Shown in pieces: positions 10,388 through 19,045 of a stretch of 64,000 bases of DNA; the stretch's first letter is position 1; every line of letters begins with the position of its first letter. Origin of the DNA: Streptomyces maremycinicus. GTDB lineage: Bacteria > Actinomycetota > Actinomycetes > Streptomycetales > Streptomycetaceae. The notes under the pieces were generated by a model, which saw only the letters and a program-made list of their open reading frames with translations, made no database searches and had not been told where the DNA came from. The translations under genes were made by a program, and so were the position numbers. Location: contig NZ_BBYG01000018.1 in assembly GCF_001184025.1 (NCBI RefSeq), positions 248,001 to 312,000 on the forward strand. The letters are read 5' to 3'.

Positions 10388-12004
10388 TCACATCCGGAAG
10401 ACGCCGAACTGGGGGTCACCCAGCGGCGCATGGGCACAGGCGGTCAGGGCGAGGCCCAGTACCTGCCGGGTCTCCAGCGGGTCGATGACTCCGTCGTCCC
10501 AGAGCCGGGCGGTGGCGTAGTAGGCGTTGCCCTGGCGCTCGTACTGCTGCCGGACCGGGGCCTTGAAGGCCTCTTCCTCGTCCGCGAGCCACTCCTGGCC
10601 GCGCGCCTCGAGCTGGTCCCGCTTGACGGTCGCGAGGACCGAGGCGGCCTGCTCGCCGCCCATGACGGAGATCTTGGCGCCCGGCCACATCCACAGGAAG
10701 CGGGGCGAGTAGGCCCGGCCGCACATGGAGTAGTTCCCGGCGCCGTACGACCCGCCGACGACGACCGTCAGCTTCGGCACCCGGGTGCACGCCACGGCCG
10801 TCACCATCTTGGCGCCGTGCTTGGCGATGCCGCCGGCCTCGTAGTCCCGGCCGACCATGAAGCCGGAGATGTTCTGGAGGAACACCAGGGGGATCCCGCG
10901 CTGGTCGCACAGCTCGATGAAGTGGGCGCCCTTCTGGGCGGACTCGGAGAACAGGATGCCGTTGTTGGCGACGATGCCGACGGGGTGGCCGTGGATCCGG
11001 GCGAAACCGGTGACCAGGGTCTGCCCGAACTCGGACTTGAACTCCGCGAAGCGGGAACCGTCGACCACGCGCGCGATGACCTCACGCGCGTCGTAGGGGG
11101 TGCGGGAGTCGACGGGCACCGCGCCGTACAGCCCGTAGGGGTCGACCTTGGGCTCGACGGACGGCTTGACCTCCCAGGGCAGCGGCCCGCGCGCGGGGAG
11201 GGTCCCGACGATGTTCCGGACGATGCGCAGCGCGTGCGCGTCGTCCTGCGCGAGGTGGTCGGTCACGCCGGACACCCGCGCGTGCACCTCGCCGCCGCCC
11301 AGCTCCTCGGCGGTGACGACCTCGCCGGTGGCGGCCTTCACCAGCGGCGGCCCGCCCAGGAAGATCGTGCCCTGGCCGCGGACGATGACGGCCTCGTCGC
11401 TCATGGCCGGGACATAGGCCCCGCCGGCCGTGCACGAGCCGAGGACCGCCGCGATCTGCGGGATCCCGGCCCCGGACATCCGGGCCTGGTTGTAGAAGAT
11501 CCGCCCGAAGTGCTCCCGGTCCGGGAACACCTCGTCCTGCATGGGCAGGAAGGCGCCGCCCGAGTCCACGAGATACAGACAGGGCAGGCGGTTCTCGAGG
11601 GCGACCTCCTGGGCCCGCAGATGCTTCTTCACCGTCATCGGGTAGTACGTGCCGCCCTTGACGGTGGCGTCGTTGGCGACGATCACGCATGTGCGCCCGC
11701 CGACCCGCCCGATCCCGGCGATGACCCCGGCCGCCGGGGCCTGTCCCTCGTACATGCCGTCGGCGGCGAGGGGGGCGAGCTCCAGGAAGGGCGACCCCGG
11801 GTCCAGCAGGGTGTCGACCCGGTCCCGGGGCAACAGCTTCCCGCGCGCGGTATGGCGCGCCCTCGCCTTCTCCCCACCTCCCAGCCGGGCCGCGGCCAGC
11901 TTGCCGCGCAGTTCGTCGACGAGAGCGCGGTGTGCCGCCTCGTTGGCCCGCCAGGCCTCCGACGCGGGATCCGCCGCGCTCGTCAGCTCCGGTGCCTGCT
12001 CCAT
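10388..12004 (-). CDS. accD1: Acyl-CoA carboxylase beta subunit (methylcrotonyl-CoA carboxylase type)
   Basis: 538 aa carboxyltransferase with two crotonase-like halves; transfers carboxyl from biotin to the acyl-CoA. Seen: the N-terminal oxyanion region with GGAYVPAMSDEAVIV and GGPPLVKAATGE, and the C-terminal half with GYEAGGIAKHGAKM and GGSYGAGNYSMCGRAY, typical of MCC-beta rather than propionyl-CoA carboxylase (which would show the shorter AccB pattern). First gene of the operon accD1-accA-hmgL-acdH; faces a divergent TetR gene across a 96-bp region carrying two matching palindromes. Confidence 0.92.
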   Translation of the reverse strand: MEQAPELTSAADPASEAWRANEAAHRALVDELRGKLAAARLGGGEKARARHTARGKLLPRDRVDTLLDPGSPFLELAPLAADGMYEGQAPAAGVIAGIGRVGGRTCVIVANDATVKGGTYYPMTVKKHLRAQEVALENRLPCLYLVDSGGAFLPMQDEVFPDREHFGRIFYNQARMSGAGIPQIAAVLGSCTAGGAYVPAMSDEAVIVRGQGTIFLGGPPLVKAATGEVVTAEELGGGEVHARVSGVTDHLAQDDAHALRIVRNIVGTLPARGPLPWEVKPSVEPKVDPYGLYGAVPVDSRTPYDAREVIARVVDGSRFAEFKSEFGQTLVTGFARIHGHPVGIVANNGILFSESAQKGAHFIELCDQRGIPLVFLQNISGFMVGRDYEAGGIAKHGAKMVTAVACTRVPKLTVVVGGSYGAGNYSMCGRAYSPRFLWMWPGAKISVMGGEQAASVLATVKRDQLEARGQEWLADEEEAFKAPVRQQYERQGNAYYATARLWDDGVIDPLETRQVLGLALTACAHAPLGDPQFGVFRM

Positions 12005-12034
12005 CCTCGCGGTCCCCTCACCCAGTGATCGCCT

Positions 12035-12050
12035 GTTAATGAGCGTTAAC
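12035..12050. promoter_or_regulatory. Operator I, acyl-CoA carboxylase operon / tetR
   Basis: GTTAATGAGCGTTAAC, an imperfect 16-bp palindrome 31 nt upstream of accD1. It is nearly identical to the 12063-12078 site (consensus GTTAAYGANCGYTAAC), the centres exactly 28 bp apart. Likely bound by the divergent TetR protein. Confidence 0.75.
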
Positions 12051-12062
12051 CATTTCCATCAG

Positions 12063-12078
12063 GTTAACGACCGCTAAC
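12063..12078. promoter_or_regulatory. Operator II, overlapping the tetR -35 region
   Basis: GTTAACGACCGCTAAC, flanked so that AGGTTA and TAACCT also pair. Same half-sites as operator I. It covers the predicted -35 of tetR, suggesting autorepression as well as control of the carboxylase operon. Confidence 0.75.
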
Positions 12079-12093
12079 CTCCCTGTCTAGAAT
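12064..12093 (+). promoter_or_regulatory. Predicted tetR promoter, leaderless transcript
   Basis: TTAACG (12064-12069) and TAGAAT (12088-12093) with an 18-nt spacer, a good vegetative promoter. The tetR ATG follows the -10 by only 7 nt and has no ribosome site, so the mRNA probably begins at or next to the start codon. Confidence 0.6.
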
Positions 12094-12100
12094 CGTCCTC

Positions 12101-12694
12101 ATGGCCACCAGAACCGACGCCCCCACCCGTCGCGATCAGATCCTCAGGGAGGCCGCGCGGCTGTTCGCCGAGCGCGGGTTCCACGGTGTGGGGGTGGACG
12201 AGATAGGCGCCGCCGTCGGCATCAGCGGGCCGGGGCTCTACCGGCACTTCCCGGGCAAGGACGCGATGCTCGCCGAACTGCTGGTCGGCATCAGCGGCCG
12301 GCTGCTGACCGGTGCCAAGCGGCGCCTGGCGGAGGCCGACGGCGTGTCGCCCGAGGCGTTCCTGGACTCGCTCGTCGAGGGCCACATCGACTTCGCCCTC
12401 GACGACCGTCCCCTGATCACCCTGCACGACCGTGAGCTGGACCGCCTGCGGGACAGTGACCGCAAGCTGGTCCGCCAGCTCCAGCGGCAGTACGTCGAGC
12501 TGTGGGTGGAGGCCCTGCGTGCCGTGTATCCGGGCCTCGCCGAGCCGACCGCCCGCTCGGCGGTGCACTCCGTCTTCGGTCTGCTGAACTCCACCCCGCA
12601 CCTCGGCCGACCGGGTTCCCTCCCGGGCCGCGCGACCACGGCGGAGCTGCTGCACCGGATGGCCAGGGGGGCCTTCGCCGCGGCCGTGGAGTGA
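12101..12694 (+). CDS. TetR-family regulator of the leucine/acyl-CoA operon
   Basis: 197 aa TetR-type repressor. N-terminal helix-turn-helix is clear: REAARLFAERGFHGVGVDEIG then AVGISGPGLYRHFPGKDAMLAEL (about residues 14-55). The C-terminal ligand domain is diverse as usual, ending at a typical length. Divergent from accD1 with two GTTAAYGANCGYTAAC operators between; an acyl-CoA intermediate is the natural ligand candidate, but that is inference. Could also control the second acyl-CoA dehydrogenase downstream, although that gene has a different upstream palindrome. Confidence 0.9.
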   Translation: MATRTDAPTRRDQILREAARLFAERGFHGVGVDEIGAAVGISGPGLYRHFPGKDAMLAELLVGISGRLLTGAKRRLAEADGVSPEAFLDSLVEGHIDFALDDRPLITLHDRELDRLRDSDRKLVRQLQRQYVELWVEALRAVYPGLAEPTARSAVHSVFGLLNSTPHLGRPGSLPGRATTAELLHRMARGAFAAAVE

Positions 12695-12754
12695 CGAGCG
12701 TTACCCCCGCCCCACCCTGGACGCTCTTCGTACTCGCCGGTACGGTTGTTCTCT

Positions 12755-12769
12755 GAGCAAGCGCTTAGC
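12755..12769. promoter_or_regulatory. Palindrome AAGCGCTT upstream of the second acyl-CoA dehydrogenase
   Basis: GAGCAAGCGCTTAGC, core AAGCGCTT, 106-120 nt before the dehydrogenase start. It resembles TetR-type operators seen at acyl-CoA dehydrogenase promoters, and differs from the GTTAAYG sites nearby. Regulator unknown. Confidence 0.4.
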
Positions 12770-12874
12770 CATCGGATCCCGCGGCCCTGCCGCAAGGACG
12801 CATCGCGTACCCCCGACGGCGAGCGACCACACCCGCGAGAGCGGCGCCGGCTGAGGCGCAGAGAGGGGCCGGCG

Positions 12875-14032
12875 GTGCGCCGTACGGTGTTCAACGAGGA
12901 CCACGAGGCGTTCCGGGAGACCCTCCGGGCCTTCATCGAGGCCGAGGTCGTCCCCGTCTACGACGAGTGGTTCGCGGCCGGCCAGGCGCCGCGCGACTTC
13001 TACTACAAGCTCGCCGAGCTCGGCGTCTTCGGTATCCGCGTCGACGAGGAGTACGGCGGCGCCGGCATCGACTCGTACAAGTTCGAGGCCGTGCTGTACG
13101 AGGAGACCGCCCGCGCGGGCGTCTCCTTCGGCGGCTCCGGCGTGCACGTGCTGCTCGGACTGCCCTACATCAAGCTGCTCGCCGACGACGAGCAGAAGAA
13201 GCGTTACCTGCCGAAGTTCGTCTCCGGCGAGGAGATGTGGGCGATCGCGATGACCGAGCCGGGCACCGGCTCCGACCTCGCAGGCATGAAGAGCACCGCC
13301 AAGCTCTCCGAGGACGGCACGCACTACGTCCTCAACGGCTCCAAGACCTTCATCACCGGTGGCGTGCACGCCGACCGCATGATCGTCTGCGCCCGTACCG
13401 CCCCGCCCACCGCCGAGGACCGCCGCCACGGCATCTCCCTCTTCGTGGTGGACACCAAGGCCGAGGGCTACTCGATCGGCCGCAAGCTGGACAAGCTCGG
13501 CCTGAAGACCTCCGACACCGCCGAGCTGGCGTTCGTCGATGTCAAGGTGCCCGTCGAGGACCTGCTCGGCGAGGAGAACAAGGGCTTCTACTACCTCGGC
13601 CACAACCTCGCCTCCGAGCGCTGGGGCATCGCCTACGGCGCGTACGCGCAGGCCAAGGCCGCCGTCCGGTTCGCCAAGCAGTACGTGCAGGAGCGCGTGG
13701 TCTTCGGCAAGCCGGTCGCGCACTTCCAGAACACCAAGTTCGAGCTGGCCGCCTGCCAGGCCGAGGTGGACGCGGCCGAGGCCGTCGCCGACCGCGCCAC
13801 GGAGGCTCTGGACGCGGGCGAGCTGACCCCGGCCGAGGCCGCCAGCGCCAAGCTGTTCTGCACCGAGGTCGCCCACCGGGTGATCGACCGCTGCCTCCAG
13901 CTGCACGGCGGCTACGGCTTCATGAACGAGTACCCGATCGCCCGCCTGTACGCGGACAACCGCGTCAACCGTATCTACGGCGGCACCAGCGAGATCATGA
14001 AGACGATCATCGCGAAGGACATGGGTCTGTAA
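12875..14032 (+). CDS. Acyl-CoA dehydrogenase (IVD/LCAD-like catalytic arrangement)
   Basis: 385 aa acyl-CoA dehydrogenase. FAD-binding AMTEPGTGSDLAG and TFITGG blocks, and C-terminal QLHGGYGFMNEYPIARLYAD are intact. The C-terminal motif is RIYGGTSEIMK, with Gly where SCAD/MCAD have the catalytic Glu; instead NLASERWGIA places a Glu where isovaleryl-CoA and long-chain dehydrogenases have theirs. The frame opens at 12746, but the GTG at 12875 is chosen from the family N-terminus and an AGAGGGG site. Followed 36 nt later by a thioesterase II gene, probably one transcript. Confidence 0.9.
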   Translation: MRRTVFNEDHEAFRETLRAFIEAEVVPVYDEWFAAGQAPRDFYYKLAELGVFGIRVDEEYGGAGIDSYKFEAVLYEETARAGVSFGGSGVHVLLGLPYIKLLADDEQKKRYLPKFVSGEEMWAIAMTEPGTGSDLAGMKSTAKLSEDGTHYVLNGSKTFITGGVHADRMIVCARTAPPTAEDRRHGISLFVVDTKAEGYSIGRKLDKLGLKTSDTAELAFVDVKVPVEDLLGEENKGFYYLGHNLASERWGIAYGAYAQAKAAVRFAKQYVQERVVFGKPVAHFQNTKFELAACQAEVDAAEAVADRATEALDAGELTPAEAASAKLFCTEVAHRVIDRCLQLHGGYGFMNEYPIARLYADNRVNRIYGGTSEIMKTIIAKDMGL

Positions 14033-14068
14033 GCAGCCCGCAATTACGGGCCGCTACAACTAGATGCC

Positions 14069-14941
14069 ATGAGCCAGGCACTTCAGGACCTCCTCGATCT
14101 GCTCGACCTCGAGCAGATCGAGGAGGACATCTTCCGCGGCCGGTCCCGCTCCGCCGTCGTCCCGCGCGTCTTCGGCGGACAGGTCGCGGCGCAGGCGCTG
14201 GTCGCCGCCGGACGGACGGTCCCCGAGGACCGTCTCGCCCATTCCCTGCACGCGTACTTCCTGCGGATGGGCGACCCCGGCGCGCCCATCGTCTACACGG
14301 TCGACCGGATGAACGACGGGCGGTCCTTCAGCGCGCGCCGCGTCGTCGCCGTCCAGCACGGACAGCCGATCTTCGCGCTGTCCGCCTCCTTCCAGCGGTA
14401 CGAGGAGGGCTTCGACCACCAGACGCCCATGCCGCCCGCCCCGGACCCGGCCACGCTGCCCACCTCGGAGGAACGGCTGCGCGGCTACGCGCACCTCGAC
14501 CCCGAGGTCGTCGAGCGGTTCCTGGAGGCCCGGGAGGCCGTCGACCTGCGCTATGTCGACGAGCCGCCCTTCGGCCGGTACGGGGAGCCGCGCGAACCGC
14601 ACTCCCAGGTCTGGTTCCGGGCCAACGGCAAGCTGGCCGACGACCCGCTGCTGCACGTCGTCCTCGCCACGTACGTCTCCGACATGACGCTCCTCGACTC
14701 GGTCCTCCTCGCGCACGGGCGCGGCGGCTGGGCGGTCGGTGACGTGGTGGGGGCGTCCCTGGACCACGCGATGTGGTTCCACCGCCCGTTCCGCGCCGAC
14801 GAGTGGCTCCTCTACGACCAGGAGTCGCCGTCCGCGCACGGCGGCCGGGGCCTCGGACAGGCCCGCATCTACACCCAGGACGGGCGGCTCGCCGTCTCCG
14901 TGATCCAGGAGGGCGTGGTCCGCGCCCCCCGCGGCGGCTGA
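14069..14941 (+). CDS. tesB: Acyl-CoA thioesterase II
   Basis: 290 aa double-hotdog TesB-type thioesterase hydrolysing acyl-CoA to free acid and CoA. Seen: N-terminal hotdog with VFGGQVAAQALVAA and HSLHAYFLRMGD, and C-terminal hotdog with DMTLLDS (catalytic Asp region) and ARIYTQDGRLAVSVIQEG (catalytic Gln). Length matches the family (about 286 aa). It likely relieves accumulation of acyl-CoA during fatty or branched-chain acid oxidation together with the dehydrogenase upstream. Terminator hairpin follows 6 nt after the stop. Confidence 0.93.
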   Translation: MSQALQDLLDLLDLEQIEEDIFRGRSRSAVVPRVFGGQVAAQALVAAGRTVPEDRLAHSLHAYFLRMGDPGAPIVYTVDRMNDGRSFSARRVVAVQHGQPIFALSASFQRYEEGFDHQTPMPPAPDPATLPTSEERLRGYAHLDPEVVERFLEAREAVDLRYVDEPPFGRYGEPREPHSQVWFRANGKLADDPLLHVVLATYVSDMTLLDSVLLAHGRGGWAVGDVVGASLDHAMWFHRPFRADEWLLYDQESPSAHGGRGLGQARIYTQDGRLAVSVIQEGVVRAPRGG

Positions 14942-14947
14942 CCACCC

Positions 14948-14973
14948 GGCGCCGCACCCGGGTGTGCGGCGCC
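14948..14973. terminator. Terminator after tesB
   Basis: Perfect 10-bp inverted repeat GGCGCCGCAC / GTGCGGCGCC with a 6-nt loop, just past the tesB stop. Confidence 0.8.
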
Positions 14974-15054
14974 TCTCGCCGGGCGACGGGGAGGGATGTC
15001 CCTTGCGGGGGACCGGGAGGGACGTCTCCCGCGCGTCCGCCCTCTCCTGCTCGG

Positions 15055-15855
15055 TTACTCGGTCAGTCCCGCCGCGGCCAGCAGATACGCCGTCATCACG
15101 TCGTAGTGACGCGGGCTGACGACGTGGTCGTCGAGGGGAACCGCCACCTGGACGGTGCCCTCCGACTCGGCGATGAACAGCGCCGGGTCGTTGCAGTCGG
15201 CGTAACCCACCGAGTCGACCCCGTGCTGTCCGGCGTAGCCCGCCCAGCCGTGGTCGGCGACGACCAGGTCGGGCAGCGGCAGGCCCTCGCGCTCGAGCGC
15301 GGTGAGGATGGCCTTCATCGGCTCGCCCGAGTGGGTGTGCCAGAGCGTGGCGCCGTGTTCGAGGACCGCCACGTCGGCCAGCTGCCAGACGTACCCCTCG
15401 TCCGTCTGGAGGCCCTCCGGGATGACGACGATGTCGCAGCCGGCCGCGCGCAGGGCGGCGGCGGTCGCGCGGTGCACGTCGAGGAGACCACCCGGGTGCC
15501 CGGTGGCGAAGAGGACCCGCTGCTGTCCCTCGGCCGCCTTGCGCAGCCGGGCCGCGAGCCGGTCCAGGCCGTCGACCGTCAGCTCGGGGTCGATGGTGTC
15601 CTGGCCGTAGCGGTACTCGGGATCGTCGTTCACCCCGACCCGCTCCGCCATCACCGCGAGCACGTCCTGCTCGTCGGTCCAGCGGTCACCGAGTTCCAGA
15701 CCGAGCCAGAAGTTGCGGACACCGTTCGCGAGCTGGCGGTAGTGGGAGAGGTTGTTCTCGCGGGGCGTGGCGACGTCCCCGGCGATACGGGTTCTGACGA
15801 GGTGGTCGACGAGTTCGGCGCGGCTGGGCGTCCCGGGTATCGGCATGGTTTCCAT
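15055..15855 (-). CDS. Conserved actinobacterial protein, sometimes labelled phosphatase
   Basis: 266 aa from the ATG at 15855 (METMPIPGTP); the frame is open to a GTG at 15912 and an ATG at 15846 is also possible, since no start has a strong ribosome site. I recognise it as a protein conserved in Streptomyces and often labelled phosphatase, but I see no standard phosphatase signature. Visible landmarks: a central VLFATGHPGGLLDVH segment, VIPEGLQTDEGYVWQ, and LVVADHGWAGYAGQHGVDS, all Rossmann-like loops. No signal peptide. It follows the PucR gene on the same strand and might be co-transcribed. Function unknown. Confidence 0.75.
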   Translation of the reverse strand: METMPIPGTPSRAELVDHLVRTRIAGDVATPRENNLSHYRQLANGVRNFWLGLELGDRWTDEQDVLAVMAERVGVNDDPEYRYGQDTIDPELTVDGLDRLAARLRKAAEGQQRVLFATGHPGGLLDVHRATAAALRAAGCDIVVIPEGLQTDEGYVWQLADVAVLEHGATLWHTHSGEPMKAILTALEREGLPLPDLVVADHGWAGYAGQHGVDSVGYADCNDPALFIAESEGTVQVAVPLDDHVVSPRHYDVMTAYLLAAAGLTE

Positions 15856-15912
15856 TGTGAGGCAGCGGGCTGTGCGCGTCTGCGCTGTTCCGGACGCTGG
15901 GACACGCGTCAC

Positions 15913-17370
15913 TCAGTGTTGTTTCAGGGAGAACCACAGCTCCATCCGCACGTCCGGGTCGTCCAGGTCCGTCCCCAACAGGGCGGCGCAGCGGGCGATC
16001 CGCTGCCGCACGGTGTTGCGGTGCACGGCCAGCGCCACCGCCGTACGGTCCCAGCTGCCGTGCAGCGAGAGCCACGTGCGCAGGGTCTCGAGGAGCGCGG
16101 CGCTCGCGCTACCGGCCTCGATCGGGGCGAGGAGCGCCCGGGCGTGGGCCCGCGCCTCCTCGTCGGGCACCAGGTCCCGCAGGCCGCCCCCGGAGCCGTG
16201 CCGCACGAGCGCCGAGCGGGTCGCGCGCGCCCGGGCCAGCGCGCGGGCCGCCTGCGCGTCGGCGGCCGGCCAGTCGGCGGGGGCCGCCGCCGCGCTGACG
16301 CCGAGGGTCCAGCCCGGCTGGGGACCGGGGGCGCGGTCGGCCGGGAGGACGACCCGTACGACGTCGCGGCCGAGGTCGACCAGCGGTGAGCCGAGGCCGG
16401 CGCCGAGCGCGGAGGCCGCCACCGGACCGGGGGCCCGCTCGTCCGGCCGGGCGTGCACGACGAGCCACCGCTCGCCCCCCAGCAGCGGGGCCACCTCGGC
16501 GGGCGCGGCCCCCAGCAGCAGCCGTACGAGCGCCGACGAGCGCGCCGCTCCCGAGCCGCTCTGGTGTTCGCCGGTGAGCAGCGAGAGCAGGACGGCGGCG
16601 ACGGAGGCGATGGTGTGGTCCCCGGGGTCGCGCCGGGGCGCCGCCACCCCGAGCACGAAGCCGCGGCCTGCCCCGAGCGTGTAGGCGGCCAGGTGGGTCC
16701 CGTCGGGGGTGGTGTCGCTGGCGGTGGCGGAGGCGCGGGAGAGCAGGAGACGGGCGAGCCCGGCGAGCGGGGCGTCCGCGGACGTCTGCCCCGCCGCCGC
16801 GATCTCCGTGCCCTCCGGCCCGTAGAGCACCGCGCGCCCGCCGACCCGCTGGGCGAGCTGTCGCAGGACGGACGGCACCGGGTCCGGCCGGGAGGCGGCG
16901 GCCGCGAGGCTCTGCTGGGCCTCCGTCACCCGGCGCAGCTCGGCGGTGCGGGCCCGTTCCATCAGCTGCCAGACCGCGCGGGCCACGGCCGAGAACGTCG
17001 TCTGCCGGGGTACCTCCACCAGCGGCAGTCCGTACGCCTCGCAGGCGGCGACCAGCGCTCTCGGCACGGTGTCGTGCACCGGCGCGACCCCGAACCCGAG
17101 CGCCGCGCCGCCCGCGGCGACGATCCGCGAGACGTAGTCGTCGAAGTACGTGCCCGACCCGGCCGCCTCCGGGATGTGCACGCCGGCCGTCAGCAGCAGC
17201 TCGCCGCCCAGCAGATACGGGTACGGGTCGGCCATCTCCGAGGTGTGGGCCGCGTGCAGCACGACGCCGGGCGCGGGCGGCCCCGCGATCTGCCGCAGGG
17301 CGAGGTCCTCACGGGCCAGCAGGGCGGTGAGCGGGACCGGCGGGGTGGGAGGCACGGCGGGCTCCGGCAC
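15913..17370 (-). CDS. PucR-family transcriptional regulator
   Basis: 485 aa. The N-terminal PucR ligand domain (AREDLALRQIAG, LLGGELLLTAG, ALGFGVAPVHDTVPRALV) covers about residues 10-140, a GGDEF-like middle domain follows, and the C-terminal HTH_30 domain reads WDRTAVALAVHRNTVRQRIARCAALLG near residue 450. Such regulators typically activate purine, polyamine or GABA catabolic genes. The frame extends to 17472, but the GTG at 17370 fits the family N-terminus, with GGAGGG upstream. Divergent from the symporter-agmatinase-ThDP genes, which are its likely targets. Confidence 0.88.
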   Translation of the reverse strand: MPEPAVPPTPPVPLTALLAREDLALRQIAGPPAPGVVLHAAHTSEMADPYPYLLGGELLLTAGVHIPEAAGSGTYFDDYVSRIVAAGGAALGFGVAPVHDTVPRALVAACEAYGLPLVEVPRQTTFSAVARAVWQLMERARTAELRRVTEAQQSLAAAASRPDPVPSVLRQLAQRVGGRAVLYGPEGTEIAAAGQTSADAPLAGLARLLLSRASATASDTTPDGTHLAAYTLGAGRGFVLGVAAPRRDPGDHTIASVAAVLLSLLTGEHQSGSGAARSSALVRLLLGAAPAEVAPLLGGERWLVVHARPDERAPGPVAASALGAGLGSPLVDLGRDVVRVVLPADRAPGPQPGWTLGVSAAAAPADWPAADAQAARALARARATRSALVRHGSGGGLRDLVPDEEARAHARALLAPIEAGSASAALLETLRTWLSLHGSWDRTAVALAVHRNTVRQRIARCAALLGTDLDDPDVRMELWFSLKQH

Positions 17371-17489
17371 TATGGACGTTCCCTCCACTGGGCGCGGATC
17401 TAGTGGATGAAACGTACACTTCCACGGCACTTTTCGGCCACCTAGGGTCAACTCCCGAACCACCTCAGCCATCGAGAAGGGTGGGCCCC

Positions 17490-18977
17490 ATGGCCGTCGA
17501 CTACACCGTGATCGTCGTCTACCTGGCCGGCATGCTGGCCATGGGCTGGTGGGGCATGCGCCGCGCCCGCTCGAAGAGCGAGTTCCTCGTCGCGGGGCGC
17601 CGCCTCGGGCCCGCCATGTACTCCGGCACCATGGCGGCGATCGTCCTCGGCGGCGCGTCCACCATCGGCGGCGTGGGACTGGGGTACCAGTACGGGCTGT
17701 CCGGCGCGTGGATGGTGTTCACCATCGGCCTGGGCCTGCTCGCCCTCTCCGTCTTCTTCTCGGCCCGGATCGCCCGCCTCAAGGTCTACACGGTCTCCGA
17801 GATGCTGGACCTGCGCTACGGCGGCCGGGCCGGCGTCATCTCCGGCGTGGTCATGTGGGCGTACACGCTGATGCTCGCCGTCACGTCGACCATCGCGTAC
17901 GCCACCATCTTCGACGTCCTCTTCGACATGAACAGGACCGTCGCGATCGTCCTCGGCGGTTCGATCGTCGTCGCGTACTCGACGCTCGGCGGCATGTGGT
18001 CGATCACCCTCACCGACATGGTGCAGTTCGTGGTGAAGACGATCGGCGTGCTCCTGCTGCTGCTGCCGATCGCGGTCGTCAAGGCGGGCGGCTTCGGCGA
18101 GATGAAGGCGAAGCTGCCGACCGGGTACTTCGACCCGCTGGGCATCGGCGGCGAGACGATCTTCACCTACGTGCTCATCTACACCTTCGGCATGCTCATC
18201 GGCCAGGACATCTGGCAGCGCGTGTTCACCGCCCGCGGCGACCGGACGGCGAAGTGGGGCGGCACGGTGGCGGGCACCTACTGTCTGGTGTACGCCCTCG
18301 CCGGCGCCGTCATCGGCACCGCGGCCAAGGTGCTCTACCCCGACCTCTCCTCCGCGGACGCGGCCTTCGCGACGATCGTCAAGGACGAACTCCCGGTCGG
18401 CGTGCGGGGACTGGTGCTGGCCGCCGCGCTCGCCGCGGTGATGTCGACCTCGTCGGGCGCGCTGATCGCCTGCGCGACCGTCGCCAACAACGACATCTGG
18501 TCGCGGCTGCGGGGCGCGGTGAGCGCCGACGCGAGCCCCGGCGGGGGCCCGGGCGGCGAGGAGCGCGACGAGGTGCGGGGCAACCGCCTGTTCATCCTCG
18601 TCATGGGCGTCGCGGTGATCGTCACGGCGATCGTCCTGAACGACGTCGTCGAGGCGCTGACGGTGGCCTACAACCTGCTCGTCGGCGGACTGCTGGTCCC
18701 CATCCTCGGCGGGCTGCTCTGGAAGCGCGGCACGGTCCAGGGCGCCCTCGCCTCCGTCGTGGTCGGCGGTGTCGCGGTGATCGGACTGATGGCCGGCTAC
18801 GGCATCCTCGCCAACGAGCCGGTCTACTACGGCCTCCTCGCCTCCCTGGCCGCCTACCTCGCCGTCTCCCTCGCGACCCCGGCCACCGACCCCGCCGTAC
18901 TGGCCGCCTGGCGCGAGCGCCTGGCCGGACGGACCCCCGCGACGGCCGGCGCCTCCCCTGTCCCGCTGCCCCGGTAA
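17490..18977 (+). CDS. Sodium:solute symporter (SSS/PutP family)
   Basis: 495 aa inner-membrane symporter with about 13 hydrophobic segments. N-terminal DYTVIVVYLAGMLAMGWWG, the SSS pattern SKSEFLVAGRRLGPAMYSGTMAA, and GLGYQYGLSGAWMVFTIG are typical of the family. Start at 17490 has AGAAGGG upstream; the frame opens 87 nt earlier. Followed by the ureohydrolase after 68 nt, so the transported compound is probably the guanidino compound or amine degraded by the next genes; that substrate link is inference. Confidence 0.88.
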   Translation: MAVDYTVIVVYLAGMLAMGWWGMRRARSKSEFLVAGRRLGPAMYSGTMAAIVLGGASTIGGVGLGYQYGLSGAWMVFTIGLGLLALSVFFSARIARLKVYTVSEMLDLRYGGRAGVISGVVMWAYTLMLAVTSTIAYATIFDVLFDMNRTVAIVLGGSIVVAYSTLGGMWSITLTDMVQFVVKTIGVLLLLLPIAVVKAGGFGEMKAKLPTGYFDPLGIGGETIFTYVLIYTFGMLIGQDIWQRVFTARGDRTAKWGGTVAGTYCLVYALAGAVIGTAAKVLYPDLSSADAAFATIVKDELPVGVRGLVLAAALAAVMSTSSGALIACATVANNDIWSRLRGAVSADASPGGGPGGEERDEVRGNRLFILVMGVAVIVTAIVLNDVVEALTVAYNLLVGGLLVPILGGLLWKRGTVQGALASVVVGGVAVIGLMAGYGILANEPVYYGLLASLAAYLAVSLATPATDPAVLAAWRERLAGRTPATAGASPVPLPR

Positions 18978-19045
18978 CCGTCCCAGTAGAGTCGTACGAG
19001 AAGTAGTACATACGCGACGAAGCGTAAGAAAGAGAGTATGTGACC

